NCBI RefSeq assembly: GCF_002224245.2
Contig: NZ_NKHK02000001.1
Location: forward strand, 186,001 to 250,000
DNA: 64,000 nt
Reading direction: 5' to 3'
Source: Moraxella sp. VT-16-12
Lineage (GTDB): Bacteria > Pseudomonadota > Gammaproteobacteria > Pseudomonadales > Moraxellaceae
Shown: positions 1 to 9,304 of the stretch, one piece after another
How the letters are laid out: the number at the start of each line of letters is the position of its first letter
Position numbering within the stretch: position 1 is the first letter of the stretch
The notes under the pieces: model-generated
The model's input: the letters and a program-made list of their open reading frames with translations, nothing else
Databases searched by the model: none
Told to the model about the DNA's origin: nothing
Program-made: the position numbers and the translations under genes

Positions 1-7
1 TTTCATA

Positions 8-1633
8 TTAAAAAATGCGATTAAGACCATTTAATGCCGCCACTCGGTAGGCTTCTGCCATGGTGGGGTAGTTAAAGGTGGTATTGATAAAATATTCTAG
101 GGTATGACCACATTTCATGACGGCTTGCCCGATGTGGATAATCTCGGATGAATGATTGCCATAACAATGAATGCCCAAAATCTCCAAAGTTTCACGATGA
201 AATAGGATTTTTAAGACACCAGAACGCTCACCAATGATTTGAGCTCTTGCCAAGTGCTTAAAGAACGCCTGCCCCACTTCATAGGGGATTTTTTCGGCCG
301 TCAAGTCTTCTTCGGTTTTGCCAATGCTGGAAATCTCTGGAATGGTATAAATGCCAGTAGGCACACTGTCCACAAATTCAGCGTCTTTATCGCCCACCAT
401 AAAGCCAGCTGCATTACGTCCTTGGTCATAAGCGGCTGACGCCAAAGATGGCCAGCCAATCACATCACCAACGGCATAAATGTGCGGTGTGGCGGTGCGA
501 TAGGTTTTATCTACTTCTAGCTGACCACGTTTATTGGCGGACAAACCTACCGCTTCTAGCCCCAAGCCTTCGGTGTTGCCTGTGCGACCATTACACCACA
601 GTAGGGCATCTGATTTGATTTTTTTACCACTTTTTAGGTGTAGTATCACGCAGTCATCAAATGTTTCTAAGTGGTCAATCTCTTCGTTGTTACGAATACG
701 CACCCCAAACTGACGAAAATCGTGGCTAAGTGCGTCTGAGATTTCATTATCAAGATAGCTTAAAAGCTGGTCTTTATTATTAATCAAATCAACCACATAG
801 CCAAGCCCTGTAAAGATGGACGCATATTCACAGCCAATGACGCCTGCCCCATAGATGATGATTTTGCGAGCCACATAATCCATTTGTAAAATCTTGTCTG
901 AATCAAACACACGGGGGTGGTCAAAATCCAAAAAGTCAGGACGATAAGGGCGAGAGCCGACAGCAATGATGGCTTTTTCAAAAGTAACCGTCTTAACGCC
1001 TTCGTCATGATGTCCTGTTTGTTCAACTTCTAGGGTGTGTTTATCCACAAATTTGCCCCAGCCTTGAATGATGTCCACACGATTACGCTGATAAAAAATT
1101 TTGTGAGTATTGACTTGGCTTAAAATAACTTTGCGAGCCTTGCTAAGCACCTTGTTTAGGGGGATTTGAAAATTATCAGTAACTGAACTAAATAACGGGT
1201 CTCGTCTCATGCCAATGATGTTAAATACTGATTGGCGTAGTGCTTTACTGGGAATGGTGCCAACATGAGCACAGTTACCACCCACTTGGTCTCTGGGGTC
1301 AATGACGGCAACTTTTTTGCCTGATTTGGCAAGTTTCATGGCGGCCGCTTCACCCGCAGGACCTGCACCAAGTACCACCACATCATACTCAAAGCCGTGT
1401 TTGGATTTTTGTTTGGTGGCAGATAAGGCGATACGCTGACCATCTAGGGGGCTGATAAGCTGGTGAATGCTGTCTAAATCATCAGGTAAGATGGTGGATT
1501 TTTGGGCTTCACTAGCTTTGATGGTGTCGGTGGTGGGTTTGTCGTTTTTGTCATCTGTATCTAAGATGGGCTGATGGTCAAGGCTATCAGGCTGGGGGGC
1601 GTGCTGTGTGTTGGGGGTTTTGTGTTTTGACAT
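8..1633 (-). CDS. sthA: Soluble pyridine nucleotide transhydrogenase (Si-specific NAD(P)+ transhydrogenase)
   Basis: This is a cytosolic FAD flavoprotein that moves reducing equivalents between NADPH and NAD+. The FAD-binding motif [17 protein letters not shown] begins near residue 89. The segment [17 protein letters not shown] matches SthA and has one cysteine where related disulfide reductases have a CxxxxC pair. A second nucleotide-binding fold ([15 protein letters not shown]) and a C-terminal dimerisation domain follow. At 541 residues it is about 75 longer than usual SthA because of a hydrophilic N-terminal extension rich in D, K, T and Q. That start is supported by AAGGAA (1639-1644) five bases upstream. 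It lies 22 bp downstream of ppsR and is probably co-transcribed with it. The family call is firm. The role of the extension is unknown. Confidence 0.95.
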   Translation of the reverse strand: MSKHKTPNTQHAPQPDSLDHQPILDTDDKNDKPTTDTIKASEAQKSTILPDDLDSIHQLISPLDGQRIALSATKQKSKHGFEYDVVVLGAGPAGEAAAMKLAKSGKKVAVIDPRDQVGGNCAHVGTIPSKALRQSVFNIIGMRRDPLFSSVTDNFQIPLNKVLSKARKVILSQVNTHKIFYQRNRVDIIQGWGKFVDKHTLEVEQTGHHDEGVKTVTFEKAIIAVGSRPYRPDFLDFDHPRVFDSDKILQMDYVARKIIIYGAGVIGCEYASIFTGLGYVVDLINNKDQLLSYLDNEISDALSHDFRQFGVRIRNNEEIDHLETFDDCVILHLKSGKKIKSDALLWCNGRTGNTEGLGLEAVGLSANKRGQLEVDKTYRTATPHIYAVGDVIGWPSLASAAYDQGRNAAGFMVGDKDAEFVDSVPTGIYTIPEISSIGKTEEDLTAEKIPYEVGQAFFKHLARAQIIGERSGVLKILFHRETLEILGIHCYGNHSSEIIHIGQAVMKCGHTLEYFINTTFNYPTMAEAYRVAALNGLNRIF

Positions 1634-1655
1634 GGGTGTTCCTTATAAAGTATTG

Positions 1656-2519
1656 TTAGCCAATTCGCCGAGTCAGTCCTGTGATTTGTAGGATGCGTGT
1701 GGCAATCTCTTCCACGCTCATCTCTGAGACGTTGAGATTGGGTATTTTTTGGGTGGTGTAAATGGCTTGAATGGCACGTTGTTCTTCTTGGCATTGAGCC
1801 AAAGACGCATAGCGACTGCCTGCTTTTCGCTCTTGGCGGATACGCACCAATCGCTCAGTATCAATGGTCAAACCAAATAATTTGTGGCGATAAGGCTGCA
1901 ATGATTTGGGCAGTTGGTTGGTATCTAGGTCATCTTCGGTCAAAGGATAGTTGGCGGCACGAATGCCAAATTGTAGAGCCAAATATAGCGATGTTGGTGT
2001 TTTACCCGAACGAGATAGCCCCACAAGGATAATATCTGCCCCATCATAATGGGTGGTTCTTGCCCCATCATCATTATCCAAGGCAAAATGCACCGCATCA
2101 ATTCGAGCTTTATAGTCGGCACTATCTACTCTGCCATGAGCCATGCCAGCTAAGGGGTCAGGCGTTGCACCGATTTCATCAGCAATGCGTGTGATAAGCC
2201 CTTCATAAATATCTAAATTACAAGCATCGGCTTCATTGATGATGTTTCTGATGTCATCGCTGACGATGGTGTCAAAAACCAGTGGTTTTAACCCTGATAA
2301 ACGGTATGATTCATTGATGCGAGCCACGGCATCTTGGGCAAGTTCTGGGGTATTGACATAAGGAATGATTTTGATGTCAAACTGCACCGCCCCAAACTGA
2401 CTCAGTAAAGAGCGTCCCAAAGTCTCAGCAGTAATGGCTGTGCCATCTGAGATAATAAAAGCACTGCGTATGCTGGGAGCAGGTGGTGTTTGTGATTGAT
2501 TAGGGTTGTGTATGTACAT
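1656..2519 (-). CDS. ppsR: PEP synthetase regulatory protein (bifunctional kinase/pyrophosphorylase, DUF299)
   Basis: In the characterised family this protein inactivates phosphoenolpyruvate synthase by ADP-dependent threonine phosphorylation and reactivates it by Pi-dependent dephosphorylation. The N-terminus has the family signature FIISDGTAITAETLGRSLL. The P-loop-like GLSRSGKTPTSLYLA lies near residue 165, and the typical YPLTEDDL and RIRQERK blocks follow. Its 287 residues fit the family. It is divergent from its target ppsA across a 189-bp promoter region and is followed by sthA, so the regulator and its substrate enzyme are side by side. Confidence 0.95.
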   Translation of the reverse strand: MYIHNPNQSQTPPAPSIRSAFIISDGTAITAETLGRSLLSQFGAVQFDIKIIPYVNTPELAQDAVARINESYRLSGLKPLVFDTIVSDDIRNIINEADACNLDIYEGLITRIADEIGATPDPLAGMAHGRVDSADYKARIDAVHFALDNDDGARTTHYDGADIILVGLSRSGKTPTSLYLALQFGIRAANYPLTEDDLDTNQLPKSLQPYRHKLFGLTIDTERLVRIRQERKAGSRYASLAQCQEEQRAIQAIYTTQKIPNLNVSEMSVEEIATRILQITGLTRRIG

Positions 2520-2553
2520 TTTTATTCCTTTTAAGCATTTGGCAAATTATATC

Positions 2554-2571
2554 ACACAATACTGATTGTGT
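2554..2571. promoter_or_regulatory. Palindrome in the ppsR/ppsA divergent promoter region
   Basis: ACACAAT and ATTGTGT form a perfect 7-bp inverted repeat around a 4-base spacer. It lies 35 bp upstream of the ppsR start and about 70 bp upstream of the ppsA -35 box. The position suits an operator for ppsR or for both genes, but no binding protein can be named from sequence. Confidence 0.35.
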
Positions 2572-2643
2572 CATTTTGGTTGATGAGCGGATAAGTGCTT
2601 AATATTTATTTATGAAATATATCCATTTTTATAAGAAATATGA

Positions 2644-2672
2644 TTGAGAATTGGTTAATTTACCGTTATAAT
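2644..2672 (+). promoter_or_regulatory. Sigma70-type promoter of ppsA
   Basis: TTGAGA (2644-2649) and TATAAT (2667-2672) are separated by 17 bp. The promoter lies downstream of an in-frame ATG at 2640 and upstream of the ATG at 2709. This supports 2709 as the real ppsA start. Confidence 0.7.
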
Positions 2673-2708
2673 TTGATAAATTCTTCTAATGATGAAAAGG
2701 TATTTTGT

Positions 2709-5069
2709 ATGGCACAGGTTATCCCTTTTGACAAACTTGGCAAACATGATGTAGAAATCGTCGGCGGTAAAAACGCCTCACTCGGTGAGATGATTAGTCA
2801 TTTAGGTGAGCTTGGCGTTAGTGTTCCTAACGGCTTTGCCACCACTGCCGAAGCGTTTAATCGCTTTTTAAATGAAACAGGTTTGTTGGATAAAATCAAC
2901 AGCGAGCTTGCCACATTGGATGTTGATGATGTGGAAGCCTTGGCACAAACAGGCAAAAAAGTGCGTGGCTGGGTGATTGAGCAGACCTTGCCCCAAGATT
3001 TAGAAAACGAGATTCGTGCTGCTTATGAGACGCTTACAGGCGGTCAAGATGTTGCGGTGGCGGTGCGTTCGTCTGCCACAGCAGAAGATTTGCCCGATGC
3101 GTCTTTTGCTGGTCAGCAAGAGACCTTTTTAAACATTCGTGGCATTGATAATGTGCTTGTTGCCATCAAAGAAGTGTTTGCCAGTCTTTACAATGACCGT
3201 GCCATTGCTTATCGTGTCCACAAAGGCTTTGAACATGCGGGCGTGGCACTGTCAGCAGGCGTGCAGCGTATGGTACGCTCTGAGACAGGCACATCTGGAG
3301 TGATGTTTAGTATTGACACCGAAAGTGGTTTTGACGAAGTGGTGTTTGTTACTGCCAGTTATGGCTTAGGAGAGATGGTGGTACAAGGGGCGGTGAACCC
3401 TGATGAATTTTACCTGTCCAAAGTGTTGCTTGAACAAGGTCGCCCTGCGGTCATTCGCCGTAATTTAGGTTCAAAACACAAAAAAATGATTTATGGGGAT
3501 GAAGGTAGTACCACCAAGTCCACCAAGATTGTTGATGTGGAAAAAAATGAGCGTAATCAATTTGCCCTAAACAGTGATGAGCTGATTAACCTAGGCAAAC
3601 AAGCCATGATTATTGAGAAACACTATGGACAGCCAATGGACATTGAGTGGGCAAAAGACGGCGATACAGGAGAGATTTTTATCGTCCAAGCCCGCCCAGA
3701 AACGGTCAAATCTCGCCAAGACAAAGGCGTGATGGAGCGTTATGTCATCAACTCAAAAGGAGAAAAAATCCTGTGTGAAGGTCGCTCCATTGGTCAGCGT
3801 ATCGGTGCAGGTAAAGTGCGTATCGTGCATAACTTAGCTGAGATGAGCAAAGTAGAAGATGGCGATGTGTTGGTGTCAGACATGACCGACCCAGATTGGG
3901 AGCCTGTGATGAAGCGAGCGTCTGCCATCGTTACCAACCGTGGGGGGCGTACTTGTCATGCGGCGATTATCGCTCGTGAGCTAGGCGTGCCTGCCATTGT
4001 TGGCTGTGGTAATGCCACCGAAGCACTTACTGACGGTCAAGATGTAACCGTATCTTGTGCCGAAGGGGACACAGGCTTTATTTATGAAGGGGCTTTGTCC
4101 TTTGAAGTGCAAAAAAATTCCATCAACGCCATGCCACAGCTTGCTTTTGATGTGATGATGAACGTGGGCAACCCTGACCGTGCCTTTGATTTTGCAGGCA
4201 TTCCTAATAAAGGCGTGGGTTTGGCTCGCTTAGAATTTATCATCAATCGCATGATTGGTGTGCACCCCAAAGCTCTGCTTAATATAGACAGCTTACCCCA
4301 AGAAACGGTGCTTGCCATCAATGAGCGTATCGCAGGTTATCCATCGCCTGTGGATTTTTATATCAACAAGCTGATTGAAGGCATTTCAACACTTGCTGTG
4401 GCGTTTCGTGATAAGCCAGTCATTGTGCGTATGAGTGATTTTAAATCCAATGAATACGCCAACCTTATCGGTGGTAAGCTGTATGAGCCGTCCGAAGAAA
4501 ACCCCATGCTTGGATTTAGGGGGGCAAGCCGTTATGTGTCAGAAAACTTCATTGACTGCTTTGAGCTAGAATGCCGTGCCTTAAAATATGTGCGTGATGA
4601 AATGGGTCTGACCAATATCAAGATTATGATTCCTTTTGTGCGTACCACAGGTGAAGCTGCCCAAGTGATTGAATTGCTTGAAAAAAATGGGCTAAAACGT
4701 GGTGAAAACGACCTACAAATCATCATGATGTGTGAGCTACCAACCAACGCCTTACTTGCTGATGAGTTTTTGGCGTATTTTGATGGTTTTTCTATCGGTT
4801 CAAATGATTTGACGCAATTAACGCTAGGGCTTGACCGTGATAGCGGTATCGTATCACACCTGTTTGATGAGCGAGACCCTGCCGTCAAAAAACTCTTAGG
4901 TATGGCGATTGAAGCGTGTCGCAAACAAGGCAAATATGTGGGTATTTGCGGTCAAGGACCATCAGACCACCCAGACCTTGCCAAATGGCTCATGGAGCAA
5001 GGCATCAGCTCAGTATCACTAAACCCTGATACGGTGCTAGATACTTGGCTGTTCTTGGCAGACAAATAG
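2709..5069 (+). CDS. ppsA: Phosphoenolpyruvate synthase
   Basis: PpsA makes phosphoenolpyruvate from pyruvate and ATP, releasing AMP and phosphate, for gluconeogenesis. The order is an N-terminal ATP-grasp nucleotide domain ([10 protein letters not shown] near residue 17, then [24 protein letters not shown]), the swivelling phosphohistidine domain with the active-site stretch [18 protein letters not shown], and a C-terminal PEP/pyruvate TIM barrel ending [20 protein letters not shown]. The start at 2709 gives 786 residues, close to E. coli PpsA. It has an AAAGG ribosome site and lies downstream of a good promoter, whereas the in-frame ATG at 2640 lies upstream of that promoter. PpsR next door should control its activity. 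Confidence 0.96.
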   Translation: MAQVIPFDKLGKHDVEIVGGKNASLGEMISHLGELGVSVPNGFATTAEAFNRFLNETGLLDKINSELATLDVDDVEALAQTGKKVRGWVIEQTLPQDLENEIRAAYETLTGGQDVAVAVRSSATAEDLPDASFAGQQETFLNIRGIDNVLVAIKEVFASLYNDRAIAYRVHKGFEHAGVALSAGVQRMVRSETGTSGVMFSIDTESGFDEVVFVTASYGLGEMVVQGAVNPDEFYLSKVLLEQGRPAVIRRNLGSKHKKMIYGDEGSTTKSTKIVDVEKNERNQFALNSDELINLGKQAMIIEKHYGQPMDIEWAKDGDTGEIFIVQARPETVKSRQDKGVMERYVINSKGEKILCEGRSIGQRIGAGKVRIVHNLAEMSKVEDGDVLVSDMTDPDWEPVMKRASAIVTNRGGRTCHAAIIARELGVPAIVGCGNATEALTDGQDVTVSCAEGDTGFIYEGALSFEVQKNSINAMPQLAFDVMMNVGNPDRAFDFAGIPNKGVGLARLEFIINRMIGVHPKALLNIDSLPQETVLAINERIAGYPSPVDFYINKLIEGISTLAVAFRDKPVIVRMSDFKSNEYANLIGGKLYEPSEENPMLGFRGASRYVSENFIDCFELECRALKYVRDEMGLTNIKIMIPFVRTTGEAAQVIELLEKNGLKRGENDLQIIMMCELPTNALLADEFLAYFDGFSIGSNDLTQLTLGLDRDSGIVSHLFDERDPAVKKLLGMAIEACRKQGKYVGICGQGPSDHPDLAKWLMEQGISSVSLNPDTVLDTWLFLADK

Positions 5070-5098
5070 ATTTGGCTTGTCAAATGTGTTATGATGAT

Positions 5099-5127
5099 AA
5101 GGCGATGTTGTATCGCCTTATTTTTTT
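5099..5127 (+). terminator. Rho-independent terminator after ppsA
   Basis: AAGGCGAT (5099-5106) pairs with ATCGCCTT (5112-5119) around a five-base loop, and seven T follow (5121-5127). The T-run abuts the ribosome-binding site of the next gene. Read-through would therefore be needed to co-express it, or the hairpin could act as a leader attenuator. Confidence 0.8.
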
Positions 5128-5138
5128 AAGGAGCCAAG

Positions 5139-5534
5139 ATGTTAAAAGCCGTGTTAATTGCAGTATCTGTGATGAGTGTGAATGCTTTTGCTGATGAATA
5201 TTTTCATACGCCATCAGGTAATATCTACTGTCAAGGTGCTAATGATGGTGTAACTTGCTATATTATGGATAAGACCAATACCGCCATTGTATCAAGACCT
5301 AATGACTGCGATTTGGACTGGGGCAATCTGTTTTATCTAGAAGCTCCCCGTGGCAGAGCAGAGCTGGTTTGTCATGGTGATGCTTTGGATTTGGCAGACA
5401 CCAAAAAACTGGCATATGGCAAAACCATCAAAGGCAAAGGCTGGCAATGCACCAGTCAAAAAACAGGGCTAACTTGCAAAAACAGCCAAGGACATGGCTT
5501 TACACTCAGTCGTAAAAAACAGACGTTGTTTTAA
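5139..5534 (+). CDS. Small secreted Cys-containing protein, DUF6636-like
   Basis: This is a 131-residue protein with a clear signal peptide (hydrophobic core, predicted cut near NAFA-DEYF). The mature part begins FHTPSGNIYC and ends GLTCKNSQGHGFTLSRKKQ, the pattern I associate with DUF6636 exported proteins of unknown function. There are six cysteines, consistent with periplasmic disulfides. The ribosome site AAGGAG (5128-5133) directly follows the ppsA terminator T-run. No function can be assigned beyond probable periplasmic location. Confidence 0.75.
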   Translation: MLKAVLIAVSVMSVNAFADEYFHTPSGNIYCQGANDGVTCYIMDKTNTAIVSRPNDCDLDWGNLFYLEAPRGRAELVCHGDALDLADTKKLAYGKTIKGKGWQCTSQKTGLTCKNSQGHGFTLSRKKQTLF

Positions 5535-5605
5535 TCTGTTGGCTTGGCAAATCAAGCGACCTGATGGCATAATTTTGTTATAATAATGCCTTTTAAGAGA
5601 CGATT

Positions 5606-6247
5606 ATGCAACCAAGCCACCATTTTGAGCGTTTGTTAAACGTTCACGCTTTGTATGCCCCAAGAGATTTTGTGGCGATTGATGATACGCCCATGTGTCT
5701 TGAAATTGGGGCAGGCAAAGGCAAGCACGCTCTGATTTTTGCCGAAAATCACCCTGATACCACGCTGTATGCCATAGAGCGTACCCAAGAAAAATACCAA
5801 GCCTTTATCAAACTTGCCACACAAAAAAGTTTGCCAAATCTGCACGCCATTCATGCTGATGCGATTGCTTGGACGGCGTTTGCTGTATATCCCAAGCAAA
5901 TACAAACCTGCTTTATTTTATATCCCAATCCAGAGTCAAAAAACAAAAACCAACGATTTTTAAACATGCCATTTTTTGAGTTGCTGTTATCAAAAATGGC
6001 AGATGATGGGCAGATTGTTTTGGCAAGCAATATTGCTGAGTATGTCAGCGAAGCACAGCAGTTGTTGGACAGCGTTTGGCGACTGCCCTATACCAAAAGG
6101 TACATACCCAGCTCATCTGCTCGCACTCATTTTGAAATCAAATATCTGGCTCGTGGTGAGACTTGCCAAGAGCTTATCATCACTAAGCCTGCACAGTATA
6201 GCACCCGTTTTGATACGCTTTTGCCACTGTCTTTGGAGCGGACATGA
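5606..6247 (+). CDS. Class I SAM methyltransferase, TrmB-like (tRNA m7G46 family)
   Basis: This is a 213-residue Rossmann methyltransferase. Motif I is CLEIGAGKGKHALIFA near residue 31, followed by the acidic LYAIERTQEKYQAF block and an LHAIHADAIAW segment. This arrangement is that of TrmB, which makes 7-methylguanosine at tRNA position 46. The family's DPWPK-(K/R)-RHxKRR segment is replaced by LYPNPESKNKNQRF, so the catalytic loop is divergent. It could be a diverged TrmB or a related methyltransferase with another RNA target. A TATAAT box lies at 5579-5584. The stop codon overlaps the next start (ATGA), so the two genes are translationally coupled. Confidence 0.7.
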   Translation: MQPSHHFERLLNVHALYAPRDFVAIDDTPMCLEIGAGKGKHALIFAENHPDTTLYAIERTQEKYQAFIKLATQKSLPNLHAIHADAIAWTAFAVYPKQIQTCFILYPNPESKNKNQRFLNMPFFELLLSKMADDGQIVLASNIAEYVSEAQQLLDSVWRLPYTKRYIPSSSARTHFEIKYLARGETCQELIITKPAQYSTRFDTLLPLSLERT

Positions 6248-7473
6248 AGCCTGTTGTTGTCATCATTGGGGCAGGGGCGAGTGGTCTGATGGTGGCGGAT
6301 TATTTAAGCGATTATGAAGTTGATGTATGTGTCTATGAGCAAATGCCCAGTGCAGGACGCAAGATATTGTGGGCAGGCAAAACAGGGCTTAACATCACGC
6401 ACAGCGAGCCAATGGCGGATTTTGTGGGGCGTTATGTGCCTGATGATTGGCTAGATGCGTTTTTGTATCGTTATGACAATGCGTGGCTGGTGGCGTGGCT
6501 GTCTGCTTTGGGCGTGCAAACTTACACTGGTTCATCAGGCAGGGTGTTTCCTGTTGAAATGAAAGCATCACCGTTTTTAAGGGCGTGGCTAAAACGCTTG
6601 CTTGCTCATCATGTCCGCTTTTTTTATCGGCATCGCTGTGTGGCGATTGATAACAATACGCTTAGGCTGACCGCTACTGACAAACACGGTCAAAACACCA
6701 CTTTTGATAAAACTTTTGATGCCATCGTTTTGGCGTGTGGCGGTGGCTCTTATGCCAAGCTGGGTAGCACAGGTACATGGCAGGCGTGGTTTGCCAATGA
6801 TGAGCTAAGCCCATTGTACGCCAGCAATGTTGGTGTGGTCAAAGCGTGGTCGCCTTTTATGAATGCGTATTTTGGCAAGGCACTAAAACGTATTGCTGTG
6901 TGGGTGGACAGCCCTGAGCAAAAAAGCCAAGGTGATATCATCATCAGTCATTATGGCATGGAAAGCGGACTGATTTATAAATACAACCGCCAAATGCGAG
7001 ATGATTTGGCTCGCTGTGGGCGTATTTGTATGATGGTGGATTTATTGCCTGATAAACATGAGCGTGATATTGAGCAAATTTTATCCCAAAAAAAGAAATC
7101 GCTCAACACCTTGCTACAAAAAGCAGGGCTGGACAAAGTTAAAATCGCCCTACTGCGAGAATGCACAGACAAGGTGGATTGGACAAATCATCAGATGATG
7201 GCAAAATATATCAAGCAGTTACCTGTTATTTTTACAGACTTTCGCCCCATCGATGAAGCGATAAGTACAGGTGGCGGGGTCAAGCGGTCAGCACTGACAG
7301 ATGGGCTACAATTAAAATCCAATCCTAATGTCTTTTGTTGTGGGGAGATGTTGGATTTTGACGCACCAACAGGCGGCTATCTTTTAACGGCGTGCTTTGC
7401 TACTGGTAGGGTAGTGGGTGAGAGTGTTGCACAGCATTTAAATTTATCATTAAAACATAAAGACAAATCATAA
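6244..7473 (+). CDS. HI0933/BaiN-family FAD-dependent flavoprotein
   Basis: This 409-residue flavoprotein opens with VVIIGAGASGLMVADYLS (FAD Rossmann motif, residues 5-22) and SAGRKILWAGKTGLNITHSE, typical of the HI0933-like family. It ends with STGGGVKRSALTDGLQL and PTGGYLLTACFATGRVVGE, the C-terminal FAD-contacting block. It fits the uncharacterised subgroup near Pseudomonas PP_4765. Substrate and partner are unknown. It overlaps the TrmB-like gene by four bases. Some relatives are discussed as RNA-modification flavoproteins, which would suit this pairing, but nothing in the sequence proves it. Confidence 0.85.
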   Translation: MKPVVVIIGAGASGLMVADYLSDYEVDVCVYEQMPSAGRKILWAGKTGLNITHSEPMADFVGRYVPDDWLDAFLYRYDNAWLVAWLSALGVQTYTGSSGRVFPVEMKASPFLRAWLKRLLAHHVRFFYRHRCVAIDNNTLRLTATDKHGQNTTFDKTFDAIVLACGGGSYAKLGSTGTWQAWFANDELSPLYASNVGVVKAWSPFMNAYFGKALKRIAVWVDSPEQKSQGDIIISHYGMESGLIYKYNRQMRDDLARCGRICMMVDLLPDKHERDIEQILSQKKKSLNTLLQKAGLDKVKIALLRECTDKVDWTNHQMMAKYIKQLPVIFTDFRPIDEAISTGGGVKRSALTDGLQLKSNPNVFCCGEMLDFDAPTGGYLLTACFATGRVVGESVAQHLNLSLKHKDKS

Positions 7474-7500
7474 CGCCAAATTGGTTATGTAAAGCTGATA

Positions 7501-8166
7501 TTATTGGTGTAGAAACCGCCCATGCTCCAAAAAATAAATCACTTGTTTGGCGGTTGTCTTGTCTGTCAAAAGCCCTGTGTGTGAGACAGGCAAAACGATA
7601 TGGTCTTTGGCTTGGGGTAGGTAGGTCTCTGACAGATACACCGTGCCATCACTGGTGCAGTCATCACCCATCAGCTGATGGCGTTTGTTGTGATAAGTTA
7701 AAATTGGCAAACCAAGCCCAAGGGGGCGACTGCCTGCGATGACACCCAGCTCTATGTTGTCAGGTAGAGCCACGCATTGACCATCTAGGGCATTGGGATA
7801 GGCACGGCGAACCAGTGGTGGCAATAGTTTGTTGGCATAGTTGGCACAGACACTGCCTTGGTGGGGTGTACCAAGGGTAACACAGCGACCAATTTGCCAT
7901 GCTTGACCAAAATTTGCCAAAAAATGACGTATGACCAAACCACCTAAACTGTGCCCAACAAGATTGATGGGGGTATCAGGCTGATGATGTTGGCAAAGCC
8001 AATCATGCAAAAGCTGACTGTGTGCGTCTATGGATTTGGTAAGACTGTGATAACTTGGGGCGTGCGTGGCAAAACCTGCATTAGACAACCTTTTTGCTAA
8101 GGGGTACATATAAACCCCATTCATATGCAAACCATGTATTAGTAGTGCAAAAGGCTTGTCTGTCAT
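7501..8166 (-). CDS. Alpha/beta-hydrolase, lipase-like
   Basis: This is a 221-residue cytosolic hydrolase without a signal peptide. ALLIHGLHMNGVYMYPLAKRL gives the oxyanion HG motif. INLVGHSLGGLVIRHFLA holds the nucleophile serine in GHSLGG near residue 93. VLPVSHTGLLTDK supplies the probable catalytic histidine. The small size suits a triglyceride-lipase-like or carboxylesterase fold, and the substrate is unknown. It starts 18 bp after infA on the same strand and is probably read from the infA transcript. It converges on the flavoprotein gene with only 27 bp between. Confidence 0.8.
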   Translation of the reverse strand: MTDKPFALLIHGLHMNGVYMYPLAKRLSNAGFATHAPSYHSLTKSIDAHSQLLHDWLCQHHQPDTPINLVGHSLGGLVIRHFLANFGQAWQIGRCVTLGTPHQGSVCANYANKLLPPLVRRAYPNALDGQCVALPDNIELGVIAGSRPLGLGLPILTYHNKRHQLMGDDCTSDGTVYLSETYLPQAKDHIVLPVSHTGLLTDKTTAKQVIYFLEHGRFLHQ

Positions 8167-8184
8167 TTTTGGAACAAAGACGGT

Positions 8185-8406
8185 TTATTTGCCACGATAG
8201 GTAATGCGACCTTTTGATAGGTCGTAGGGCGTCATCTCAACTTTGACACGGTCGCCAGTTAAGATACGAATGTAGTGTTTACGCATTTTGCCTGAAATGT
8301 GAGCGATAATCTCATGCCCATTGTCAAGGCGGACTTTAAATAGGGTGTTTGGCAGGGTGTCAATCACTTCACCTTCAAACTCAATAATGTCGTCTTTTTT
8401 TGCCAT
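8185..8406 (-). CDS. infA: Translation initiation factor IF-1
   Basis: IF-1 binds the 30S A site during initiation with IF-2 and IF-3. The 73-residue OB-fold runs from [14 protein letters not shown] through [20 protein letters not shown] to GRITYRGK, essentially the family consensus and length. An in-frame upstream ATG at 8469 would add 21 hydrophobic residues that do not belong to IF-1, so 8406 is taken as the start. There is no strong ribosome site upstream. A lipase-like gene follows on the same strand. Confidence 0.97.
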   Translation of the reverse strand: MAKKDDIIEFEGEVIDTLPNTLFKVRLDNGHEIIAHISGKMRKHYIRILTGDRVKVEMTPYDLSKGRITYRGK

Positions 8407-8494
8407 AGTTTTATAAAGATAGAATAAAACGTCAATGATAACATAGAATTTGATAAAAATCCAGTTCATTAGACAAAGATGATACGCAGAACTT

Positions 8495-9304
8495 TCATAC
8501 AGGCAAGTTTAACCAAAGCGGTGTGAGTGGTAAATTTGGTATGTGTGTTTGAAATTTATCAGGATAATAGGCATTGATAAAGTACAAACCATCAGCGTCT
8601 GCGGTTGGCGGAAGCTGTGAGCGGTCTTTGAGTTTAATCAGATGGGGAATGTCATCAGCAAGCAGTTTGTTTGTGCCTACGGCAAATAATGTCCCCATGA
8701 TGTTACGCACCATGTGGTGTAAAAAACCATCTGCTTGGATGTCTAGCACAAAATATGCTCCGTGTTGAAACAACTTGATGTGGTGAATATCACGCACAGG
8801 CTTTTTGGACTGGCAAAGTGATGAGCGAAAGCTACTAAAATCATGTGTGCCACAAAAATGAAGGGTGGCAGCCATCATGCTATCTACATCAAGTGGCTCA
8901 TAAAAATGGGTAACTTGGCGGTGCAAGATGGCGGGGCGGTAGGGCTGATTGAGTGTGATGTAGCGATAACGCCGAGCAGTGGCAGCAAAACGTGCATGAA
9001 AATCATCGGGCATAGGCACAAGCCACCGCAGAGCAATGTCATTTGGCAGTAGGGTATTTACGCCCCGAAGCCATTGATGGGCGGTGCGAGTGGCGGTTGT
9101 ATTAAAATGAGCCACCATGTTGCTTGCGTGCACACCTGCATCTGTGCGTCCTGCTGCGATGACTTCTATGGGATGGTTAGCAACTTTGGATAGGGCGTGT
9201 TCTAGGTGTGCTTGGATACTTGCGACTTCTTGTTGGCGTTGCCAGCCTTTATAGTTTGTGCCAATAAATTCAATGCCAATGGCATAAGTGGTGGGTGCAT
9301 TCAT
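8495..9304 (-). CDS. truA: tRNA pseudouridine(38-40) synthase
   Basis: TruA isomerises uridines 38-40 in the anticodon arm of many tRNAs. The catalytic aspartate lies in [11 protein letters not shown] (Asp55 from this start). GWQRQ, RYRYIT and [15 protein letters not shown] are also typical. Start 9304 gives 269 residues, the normal size. Its ATG overlaps the TGA of the asparaginase gene (ATGA), indicating translational coupling. Longer in-frame starts up to 9349 would lie inside the upstream gene. Confidence 0.95.
   Translation of the reverse strand: MNAPTTYAIGIEFIGTNYKGWQRQQEVASIQAHLEHALSKVANHPIEVIAAGRTDAGVHASNMVAHFNTTATRTAHQWLRGVNTLLPNDIALRWLVPMPDDFHARFAATARRYRYITLNQPYRPAILHRQVTHFYEPLDVDSMMAATLHFCGTHDFSSFRSSLCQSKKPVRDIHHIKLFQHGAYFVLDIQADGFLHHMVRNIMGTLFAVGTNKLLADDIPHLIKLKDRSQLPPTADADGLYFINAYYPDKFQTHIPNLPLTPLWLNLPV

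Noticed and set aside
2640-2708. Upstream in-frame extension of ppsA
   Set aside because: The sequence contains the promoter (TTGAGA/TATAAT) and a better ATG with a ribosome site at 2709. The extra 23 residues are not family-like.
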